Shown here piece by piece: positions 1 through 5,215 of a stretch of 5,443 nucleotides of DNA. The DNA is from Omnitrophica WOR_2 bacterium RIFCSPLOWO2_12_FULL_51_24. Lineage in GTDB: Bacteria; Omnitrophota; Gorgyraeia; Pluralincolimonadales; Pluralincolimonadaceae. The notes below the pieces were generated by a model, which saw only the letters and a list, made by a program, of their open reading frames with translations, was not told the DNA's origin and made no database searches. The position numbers were made by a program, and so were the translations under genes. The DNA lies in contig MHHC01000052.1 in assembly GCA_001805885.1 (NCBI GenBank), positions 1 through 5,443 of the forward strand, given 5' to 3'. Each line of letters opens with the position of its first letter. Position 1 is the first letter of the stretch.

Positions 1-1141
1 CGCAGGAATAGATCTCGCGGTCGGTACCTTTCCCGCTATTGCGGGACCCTGTATCCATATCCCTATATTCGATTATGCGCAGATTCTTCCTCTCCGTAAG
101 GATCTTAAGCGCGCCGGCATCGTATGCCGGGGCTATCACACATTCGAGGAAACCCGAATCAGATATCGCCTCCGCGGTCCTGCTGTCGACCTTTCTGTTA
201 AGGCCTACTATGCCGCCGAAAGCCGAGAGGCTGTCGCAGTTGAACGCATCCTTGTAGGCGTTGTCGAGTTTTGTCGAAGACGCCACACCGCACGGCGAAT
301 TGTGCTTAACAACGCAGACAGTAGGCGACTCGAAATCTTTTGCTATCTGCACCGCGCAATGGAGGTCAAGGAAATTATTGAACGAAAGTTCTTTGCCGTG
401 GACCTGTTTCATGTTACCGAAACCATAAGCCGGCTTTATTGAATCGGCATAGAACGCGGCTTTCTGGTGCGGGTTCTCGCCGTAACGCAGGCCCTGCGCT
501 CTCTCAAAAACAAGGTGCAGTATCTCCGGAAATTTGTCTTTGCTCCGGGCAAAGCGGCCGCTTAGAAAGGCGTATATCGCCGCGTCGTATTTCGCGGTAT
601 GCCCGAACGCCTCGACCGCGAGGGCCTGGCGCGTCTCTTCCGAAAGGGCGCAGTCATTTTTCTGCAATTCCATAAGTACGCAAAGATACCTGTCGGGATT
701 ACATAACACGGCGACATCATTGAAGTTCTTCGCGGCCGAGCGTATCATCGCCGGCCCGCCGATATCTATCATCTCTACCGCATCTTCAAGCTTAACTTTC
801 GGATTCCAGACCGTATCCTCGAATGGATAGAGGTTCACGACCACCATGTCGATAAGGCCTATCCTGTGGTCTTTGACCTGTTTCATATGTCCGCGGTCGC
901 TGCGCCTCGCGAGTATCCCGCCGTGTATCTTCGGGTGCAAGGTCTTGACGCGGCCGCTCAGCATCTCGGGAAATCCCGTCACGTCCGAGATAGCGCGGAT
1001 CTTTATCCCGTTCTCCCTCAAGACCTTCGCTGTCCCGCCAGTCGAGATGATCTCGACGCCAAGCTTCTCAAGCCCTTTTGCGAAATCAACGACTCCCTTC
1101 TTTTCAGAAACGCTTATTAATGCTCTTTTTATTTTGCTCAT
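1..1141 (-). CDS. purH: Bifunctional AICAR transformylase / IMP cyclohydrolase PurH (C-terminus cut by window edge)
   Basis: This cytoplasmic enzyme catalyses the last two steps of de novo IMP synthesis: it formylates AICAR with 10-formyl-tetrahydrofolate, then closes the ring. I translated the frame by hand from the ATG at 1141 and it is open to the left edge (380 codons). The N-terminal MGS-like cyclohydrolase domain (about residues 1-200) shows ISTGGTAKVL, SDVTGFPEMLSGRVKTLHP and VVNLYPFEDT. The transformylase domain opens with LRYGENPHQ near residue 220 and carries the catalytic Lys-His pair in VVKHNSPCGVA (K279, H280), followed by SAFGGIVGLN. The family is usually 510-530 residues, so about 130-150 C-terminal residues are missing here. 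The start is supported by an AAGGAG Shine-Dalgarno 5 nt upstream. It lies 82 nt downstream of the lipoprotein gene and may be transcribed with it or separately. No disruption or unusual residue was seen. Confidence 0.97.
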   Translation of the reverse strand, partial: MSKIKRALISVSEKKGVVDFAKGLEKLGVEIISTGGTAKVLRENGIKIRAISDVTGFPEMLSGRVKTLHPKIHGGILARRSDRGHMKQVKDHRIGLIDMVVVNLYPFEDTVWNPKVKLEDAVEMIDIGGPAMIRSAAKNFNDVAVLCNPDRYLCVLMELQKNDCALSEETRQALAVEAFGHTAKYDAAIYAFLSGRFARSKDKFPEILHLVFERAQGLRYGENPHQKAAFYADSIKPAYGFGNMKQVHGKELSFNNFLDLHCAVQIAKDFESPTVCVVKHNSPCGVASSTKLDNAYKDAFNCDSLSAFGGIVGLNRKVDSRTAEAISDSGFLECVIAPAYDAGALKILTERKNLRIIEYRDMDTGSRNSGKGTDREIYSC

Positions 1142-1146
1142 TTTAA

Positions 1147-1152
1147 CTCCTT
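1147..1152 (-). promoter_or_regulatory. Ribosome binding site of purH
   Basis: AAGGAG on the minus strand lies 5 nt before the ATG at 1141-1139. It is a near-consensus Shine-Dalgarno sequence and fixes the purH start. It also suggests that purH is translated independently of the upstream coupled genes, most of which lack such a site. Confidence 0.8.
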
Positions 1153-1175
1153 ACAAAAATCCCGAAGCCTGCGCA

Positions 1176-1196
1176 GAAAATTTCGAAGAAATTTTC
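1176..1196. repeat. Perfect 9-bp inverted repeat in the lipoprotein-purH gap
   Basis: The arms GAAAATTTC (1176-1184) and GAAATTTTC (1188-1196) are exact reverse complements around a 3-nt GAA spacer. Three further pairs (CGC 1172-1174 with GCG 1199-1201) can form beyond a small internal loop. The arms are AT-rich and no T-run follows directly on the minus strand. A factor-independent terminator is therefore unlikely. An operator-like site or an mRNA processing or stabilising hairpin ahead of purH is possible. The 82-nt gap holds no other recognisable element and no convincing promoter. Confidence 0.55.
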
Positions 1197-1223
1197 AAGC
1201 GTTTAGGCGAGGGACGGGTACTC

Positions 1224-1805
1224 CTATTTTAGCAGATTTAGTTCCTGCCTGTAAAGCTGGATTTCACGGCGGAGGGAGGTTGTCTCTGCTTCGAGGGGCG
1301 CAAGTTCCTGTTTCGCTTTCTCTATATCGTTCTGCAGTTCGGATTGCTCCTGAGGGGATAGGTTCAATTTCTTATTATCGAGCAGGTTCTTCTGGTTTTT
1401 TATGGAACTCCTGATAGATGAGGCCCTTGCCTCCTTGCCGTTCAGCTTCATCTTCAGCTCTCCCATTTTGAGGTTTATCTTCTGCCTTTCGGGATCCAGC
1501 TGGGTGTTTAAGTCATGGATCTTCGCGTATGACTCTTTCCTTGCGGCCTTAAGCTCTTCTTCGAGTTCCATGATCTTTGAGTTGAGCTCGCCCTGCTTGG
1601 CGCGGAACTCTCCCTTCAGCGTCTCCGTTTGGGAATCTATCTTGGCTTTCTTATCGAGAACGGCTTTGAAAGAGGAATCAAATTCGACCAGGGCGGCTTT
1701 GATCTCCTCGGGCTTCTGCTGCGGTCCGCAGCCTAAAAATGCCAGCGGGCACAGAACCGCTATGGCGGGAAAAATAATTAGCCTTTTTGCAACGATATAA
1801 TTCAT
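1224..1805 (-). CDS. Coiled-coil lipoprotein of unknown function
   Basis: I do not recognise a named family. The 193-residue product starts with a lipoprotein-type signal peptide: K7 and R8, then a hydrophobic stretch (about 9-25) ending in AFLGC, which makes C26 the probable lipidated cysteine. The -3 residue is Phe rather than the usual Leu/Val/Ile, so the lipobox is imperfect. From about residue 35 to the end the protein is charged and rich in Glu, Lys, Gln and Leu, with heptad-like spacing. There are few prolines and almost no aromatic residues, which fits a long coiled coil, probably in two helices broken near LDPERQ or LSPQEQ. It would sit in the periplasm or at the envelope, anchored to a membrane. 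Its ATG overlaps the stop of the aminomutase gene by one base (TAATG), and no Shine-Dalgarno is visible, so translation probably depends on reinitiation. The coupling implies a role linked to the ligase/aminomutase genes, but the function is unknown. Confidence 0.85.
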   Translation of the reverse strand: MNYIVAKRLIIFPAIAVLCPLAFLGCGPQQKPEEIKAALVEFDSSFKAVLDKKAKIDSQTETLKGEFRAKQGELNSKIMELEEELKAARKESYAKIHDLNTQLDPERQKINLKMGELKMKLNGKEARASSIRSSIKNQKNLLDNKKLNLSPQEQSELQNDIEKAKQELAPLEAETTSLRREIQLYRQELNLLK

Positions 1806-3019
1806 TACGCGGCTGCGGGTTTCGTCTCAGCCGTCTTTACTTCCTTCTTACCCTGCTTGCCCTGCTGACCTTGGTGGCTGACCCTCACGACTTCGCCTTC
1901 CTCGACAGGTTCGTGATAAGTGAATATCTGGCCGGCGAAATTCCTTAAGGTGAAAGAACCCTTAGCCTGCGATATGACATAATTCGGCGCGACGGGTATC
2001 TTTCCGCCGCCGCCGGGCGCGTCAACGACGTAAGTCGGGACCGCGTAGCCGGAGGTGTGACCGCGCATCTTTTCCATTATATTTATCCCGGTCGCGATCG
2101 GCGTCCTGAAATGGCTTATGCCCCTCGCCGGATCGCACTGATATATATAATACGGGCGCACGCGCACTTTCAACAGTTCGTGCATAAGCCTGCGCATCGT
2201 AGACAGCCTGTCGTTTATTCCCTTTAACAGCACAGTCTGGCTCCCGAGCGGTATGCCCGCGTCAGTCAGCATATCGCATGCTTTCTTACAGCGTTTTGTT
2301 ATTTCTTTAGGATGGTTGAAATGGAGCGATACCCATACCGGCGAGTATTTCTTGAGAATGGATATCAGGTCCTCGGTGATCCTCATCGGGACCGTCACCG
2401 GCATCCTCGTCCCGAGGCGGATAAATTCGACGTTCGGTATAGCCCTTAAATTTTTCAAAATATCATCTAAGGTCTCGTCCGGAAGCATAAGCGGATCCCC
2501 GCCGGAGATCAGGACATCGCGTATCCTGTGGTTAGACCTTATATATTCATAAGCCTTTTCGAAATTCTGCGGGCTGGTCAGGTGCGCCTCCGAGCCGACA
2601 ATCCTTCTCCTCGTGCAGTGCCGGCAATACATCGCGCACTTCTCGGTGACGAGCAGGAGAACCCTGTCCGGATACCTGTGGACGAGCCCGGGCACCGGAG
2701 AGTCCTTGTCCTCCCCGCAGGGATCTTCCATATCAAAAGCCGAAACATCGAATTCCTCGGCCGTCGGTATCGCCTGCCGCCTTATCGGGCAGGTCGGCCT
2801 CATCGTGTCAATAAGGGATAGCCAATAAGGCGTGATCGCCATAAGCAATCTTCCCTTCGACCTCTTTACGCCGATCTCTTCAGACGGCATAAGTTTTAAG
2901 ATCTCTTTGAGGCCGTCGTAGGTCATGACCCTGTTTTTTATCTGCCAATGCCAATCTTCCCAGTCGCTTTCCGGCACATCATTCCAACGCTCAGCTAACG
3001 GATTAACGGCGTTTATCAA
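1805..3019 (-). CDS. kamA: Lysine 2,3-aminomutase (radical SAM, PLP-dependent), TTG start
   Basis: It is predicted to convert L-lysine to L-beta-lysine by a radical mechanism using a [4Fe-4S] cluster, S-adenosylmethionine and PLP. The 404-residue product has the KamA N-terminal region (NPLAERWNDV), the cluster motif CAMYCRHC (C128, C132, C135), the SAM-contacting SGGDP (172-176), and a C-terminal PLP motif DAPGGGGKIP with K340. D296 (in YQCDPARG) and D333 (in VVDAPGG) match Asp293 and Asp330 of the Clostridium subterminale enzyme, which bind the lysine side-chain amine. The offset of +3 holds from the cluster to K340. The last ~20 residues are a Gln/Gly/Lys- then Ala-rich tail. The frame stays open upstream to an ATG at 3124, but that would overlap the preceding gene by 109 nt with a non-family N-terminus. 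I chose TTG at 3019-3017 because AAGGAG lies 6 nt upstream and it overlaps the ligase stop as TTGA. No ablB or EF-P gene is visible, so the fate of beta-lysine is open. Confidence 0.93.
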   Translation of the reverse strand: MINAVNPLAERWNDVPESDWEDWHWQIKNRVMTYDGLKEILKLMPSEEIGVKRSKGRLLMAITPYWLSLIDTMRPTCPIRRQAIPTAEEFDVSAFDMEDPCGEDKDSPVPGLVHRYPDRVLLLVTEKCAMYCRHCTRRRIVGSEAHLTSPQNFEKAYEYIRSNHRIRDVLISGGDPLMLPDETLDDILKNLRAIPNVEFIRLGTRMPVTVPMRITEDLISILKKYSPVWVSLHFNHPKEITKRCKKACDMLTDAGIPLGSQTVLLKGINDRLSTMRRLMHELLKVRVRPYYIYQCDPARGISHFRTPIATGINIMEKMRGHTSGYAVPTYVVDAPGGGGKIPVAPNYVISQAKGSFTLRNFAGQIFTYHEPVEEGEVVRVSHQGQQGKQGKKEVKTAETKPAAA

Positions 3020-4065
3020 CGTGAGCTCCTTTCCTGTAGGGCAAGACTTTTGTTTTTGTTGTGTCTTTCGACAGCGACCTCCAATATCCTGTTCATAAGG
3101 TTCCCATAATCCATTCCCGCGCATTTCGCGATATACGGGAAATTTGAATCCACCGGGTCCAACCCCGGCAGGGGATTTACTTCCAATACATAAGGCACTC
3201 CGTCCTTGCCGAGCATTATGTCCACCCGCGAGAGGTCAACACATCCTATGGTATGGAATGCCTTGAGCGCCGTTTCGCCTATAATCTTCGCCTCGGTCTC
3301 GCTTAATCTCGCCGGGCAATACCAATGCGGGCTTAAACCCTTGCTCTCCTCAACCTCTTTCTCAAATTCCTTGACCTTCCATGTATAGAAAAACTCGCCT
3401 GAGGTCTTGCAGTTGGAGAAATCTATCTCGAGTATGGGCATGACGGCTGGCGGATAATTTCCCAGGATGCCCACTGTCAGCTCCTTGCCGTCTATAAACT
3501 CCTCGACGAGGGTCTCCTGCTGGTATACTCGAGAAGTCTTTTCGACTTCTCTCGTAAGTTCCGCCTTATTCCGTACGACGCTGGACATCGTTATTCCCTT
3601 GCCCGAGCCTTCGCTGTTCGGCTTGGCTATGAGGGGGTATCTAAGCCCCTCGTCGGATATGACTGCCGGATCGGTGATCAACCTGTATTTCGGAGTCGGA
3701 ATACCCGCATGTTCGAATAGTTTCTTCGTGAGCGTCTTATTCAACGAGACGCCGAGGGCGAGCACGCCGGAACCGGTATACGGTATACCGAGGAAATCCA
3801 GTACCGCGGGCACCTGCGACTCCCTCGATTCGCCGTTAATCCCCTCGGCAATATTAAATACGATGTCTACCTTATTATTTTGGAACCAGTTCAAAAGCCC
3901 CTTATCCGCCTCGACCAGAAAAACCTCATTTCCGCCTGAGCGCAGGCCGTTAGCTATCGCCTCTATCGTCTCCTTGCTGTCAAATTCAGAATAATAATCG
4001 TCCGGCAGGCCTCTATTTCCGGGCTTCCTCTTTAGATTATATGTGAATGCTACTTTGAGTCCCAT
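3016..4065 (-). CDS. D-Ala-D-Ala ligase-like ATP-grasp amide ligase, copy 2
   Basis: This cytosolic ATP-grasp enzyme should join a carboxylate to an amine through an acyl-phosphate, releasing ADP. The order is Ddl-like over 349 residues: N-terminal domain (AFTY, EFDSKETI at 27-34), FNIAEG (70-75), RESQVP (81-86), GIPYTG (93-98), nucleotide-binding KPNSEGSGKG (148-157), YCPARL (249-254), SRVDIML (279-285) and the metal/phosphate motif VLEVNPLPG (293-301). Counterparts of E. coli DdlB Lys144, Ser150, Arg255, Asp257, Glu270 and Asn272 are visible (K148, S154, R280, D282, E295, N297). The HG of true Ddl is EG here, and the segment between FYTW and CPAR is about 9 residues longer than in copy 1, so the substrates need not be D-alanine. 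The ATG follows the stop of copy 1 with no gap, and the stop overlaps the kamA TTG. It may well accept beta-lysine, which is inference from context. An ordinary cell-wall Ddl is the less likely alternative. Confidence 0.9.
   Translation of the reverse strand: MGLKVAFTYNLKRKPGNRGLPDDYYSEFDSKETIEAIANGLRSGGNEVFLVEADKGLLNWFQNNKVDIVFNIAEGINGESRESQVPAVLDFLGIPYTGSGVLALGVSLNKTLTKKLFEHAGIPTPKYRLITDPAVISDEGLRYPLIAKPNSEGSGKGITMSSVVRNKAELTREVEKTSRVYQQETLVEEFIDGKELTVGILGNYPPAVMPILEIDFSNCKTSGEFFYTWKVKEFEKEVEESKGLSPHWYCPARLSETEAKIIGETALKAFHTIGCVDLSRVDIMLGKDGVPYVLEVNPLPGLDPVDSNFPYIAKCAGMDYGNLMNRILEVAVERHNKNKSLALQERSSR
3026..3031 (-). promoter_or_regulatory. Ribosome binding site deciding the TTG start of kamA
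   Basis: AAGGAG on the minus strand lies 6 nt upstream of the TTG at 3019-3017, inside the last codons of the second ligase gene. It is the strongest Shine-Dalgarno within the four-gene unit. It supports the short, TTG-initiated form of the aminomutase over the longer frame starting at 3124. Confidence 0.75.
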
Positions 4066-5106
4066 CTATCTCATCCCGTACCTTTCTAACGCATAATCGA
4101 GTATCCTGTTTACTATACTGTTATATGAAACCTTCATATGCTTCGCCACCGTCATAAATACGTCTTCAGTCGAAAGCGACGGCAGGGGGTTGATCTCCAA
4201 TACGTACGGATTGCCGTTCTTATCGACCCTTATGTCTACCCTGCCGAAGTCACGGCATTCGACCGCCTTATAGGCCTTTAAGGACACCTCCTTGAGTTTC
4301 CTGTCAAGTTCCCTGGTTATCCTTGCCGGACAGACGTAGCTTAACGTATCCGACCTTATCCTCGAGAAGGTATAGCACAGGTCACCCAGGTTGGTTTTTC
4401 CGTCTATGCTTATCTGTACTGTAGGAAGCACTTCGGGTTTTTCGTTTCCTATGATAGGTACCGTAAATTCAGAGCCGGTAATAAATTTTTCTACAAGGGC
4501 CGGCTGTTTATAAGTCCGGATAACCCAGTCCGCCTGCCTTTTAAGTTCCCGTTTGTTCTTTACTATAGATCTATCGCTTATCCCCTTGCTCGACCCCTCC
4601 TGCTTCGGCTTCACTATAAGGGGATAGCCTATTCCGACGCCGTCGATATTGCCTATATCCGAGATCTCGAAGAATGCGGGAGTGGGTATGCCTTCTGAGA
4701 TCAGGACTTTCTTGGCCATTATCTTGTCAAGCGTCAGGCCCTGCGTAAGCCCATCGCCTCCGACGAACGGGATACCCGCCATCTCGAGTATGACAGGCAC
4801 TTCGGATTCCCTGTTGCGGCCCGATACGCCTTCGGCGATATTGAAGACGATATCGACATCGAGGTTTTTTAGGCGCTTGAGCAGTTTCCTGACATTGCCG
4901 ATCTTTACGACCTTGTGCCCGCCCGACTCTATGGCATCCTTGATTACGTCTATGGTATCCGGGTGGTCGAATTCGGCATTAGCGTCTTCAGGGTCTCCTT
5001 TTTTTAAGACGTAGTCGGGCTTGACGTCATAGGTCAACCCCACTACACAGCCCCGCTGAGGCGGGACCTTGTGCCTCATTCCGCGTTTTGCCACAATATT
5101 TGCCAT
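4066..5106 (-). CDS. D-Ala-D-Ala ligase-like ATP-grasp amide ligase, copy 1
   Basis: This is a 346-residue paralogue of the following gene and probably the first gene of the coupled unit. Visible Ddl/ATP-grasp elements are VVGLTY (21-26), EFDHPDTI (45-52), FNIAEG (88-93), RESEVP (99-104), GIPFVG (111-116), the nucleotide loop KPKQEGSSKG (166-175), VCPARI (258-263), FGRVDIRV (287-294) and VLEINPLPS (302-310). K166, S172, R289, D291, E304 and N306 supply the expected ATP, metal and substrate contacts, so the enzyme looks active. EG replaces the Ddl HG. The loop before CPAR is short, and PSLSTED replaces the PGLDPVD of copy 2, so the two copies probably bind different substrates. A basic stretch of about 18 residues precedes the first beta strand. 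The ATG at 5106 has a weak GGAAAGA 6 nt upstream, while an internal Met10 (5079) has none. The stop TAG touches the next ATG. A terminator hairpin ends 20 nt upstream. Confidence 0.9.
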   Translation of the reverse strand: MANIVAKRGMRHKVPPQRGCVVGLTYDVKPDYVLKKGDPEDANAEFDHPDTIDVIKDAIESGGHKVVKIGNVRKLLKRLKNLDVDIVFNIAEGVSGRNRESEVPVILEMAGIPFVGGDGLTQGLTLDKIMAKKVLISEGIPTPAFFEISDIGNIDGVGIGYPLIVKPKQEGSSKGISDRSIVKNKRELKRQADWVIRTYKQPALVEKFITGSEFTVPIIGNEKPEVLPTVQISIDGKTNLGDLCYTFSRIRSDTLSYVCPARITRELDRKLKEVSLKAYKAVECRDFGRVDIRVDKNGNPYVLEINPLPSLSTEDVFMTVAKHMKVSYNSIVNRILDYALERYGMR

Positions 5107-5112
5107 AATTTG

Positions 5113-5119
5113 TCTTTCC
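5113..5119 (-). promoter_or_regulatory. Probable weak ribosome binding site of ligase copy 1
   Basis: GGAAAGA on the minus strand lies 6 nt before the ATG at 5106-5104. It is only a partial Shine-Dalgarno match but is correctly placed, and no better site precedes the alternative Met10 start at 5079. Confidence 0.4.
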
Positions 5120-5126
5120 GAGGTAC

Positions 5127-5167
5127 AAAAAAAGAAGGGACTTCCCCGTTTAGAAGTCCCTTCTTTT
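5127..5167 (-). terminator. Intrinsic terminator, 15-bp perfect stem, bidirectional in form
   Basis: AAAAGAAGGGACTTC (5130-5144) and GAAGTCCCTTCTTTT (5153-5167) pair perfectly around an 8-nt loop. On the minus strand the stem runs into seven consecutive T residues (complement of the A-run 5127-5133), the classic factor-independent layout. It would end transcription of the membrane protein gene at 5216-5443. A T-run of four also exists on the plus strand (5164-5167). The hairpin ends only 20 nt before the ATG of the first ligase, so it either insulates that gene or acts as a read-through or attenuation point. No convincing promoter was found between 5107 and 5215. Confidence 0.9.
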
Positions 5168-5175
5168 AAAAACCT

Positions 5176-5193
5176 AGTTGAAATTATTCAACT
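5176..5193. repeat. Small 7-bp hairpin upstream of the terminator
   Basis: AGTTGAA (5176-5182) and TTCAACT (5187-5193) pair around the 4-nt loop ATTA. It lies between the stop of the membrane protein gene and the strong terminator. On its own it is weak and AT-rich. It could be part of a leader or a 3' untranslated structure, or be chance. Confidence 0.35.
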
Positions 5194-5215
5194 TTTACTA
5201 CGTCTTCCTCCGAAA

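Noticed and set aside
846..1232. Plus-strand open frame opposite purH
   Set aside because: It lies antisense to a certain purH with a clean frame, has no ribosome binding site or family resemblance, and is explained by the codon bias of the real gene. The same applies to plus-strand frames at 39-257, 439-675, 534-830 and 866-1120.
1402..1800. 132-codon plus-strand open frame opposite the lipoprotein
   Set aside because: Its Ser/Phe/Leu-rich composition is what Glu/Lys-rich coiled-coil codons give on the other strand. It has no start signal.
1805..3019. EpmB (EF-P beta-lysylation) identity for the aminomutase
   Set aside because: EpmB is shorter and would be expected with EpmA or EF-P. This protein is full KamA length with both lysine-binding aspartates. 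EpmB cannot be fully excluded without the rest of the genome.
3467..3994. 175-codon plus-strand open frame opposite ligase copy 2
   Set aside because: It is Ser/Pro-rich with no recognisable domain and lies exactly antisense to a conserved ATP-grasp gene. A similar frame lies opposite copy 1 (4649-5014), which shows it is a shadow of the shared coding sequence.
3016..5106. Ordinary peptidoglycan Ddl pair
   Set aside because: There are two diverged copies, no mur/fts neighbours, altered HG and omega-loop segments, and coupling to kamA. A cell-wall role for a different amide bond remains possible.
5107..5192. Promoter TTGAAT-17-TAAAAG for the ligase operon
   Set aside because: Each box matches the sigma70 consensus at only 4 of 6 positions, and the start site would fall inside the terminator hairpin. 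It is too weak to list as a feature.
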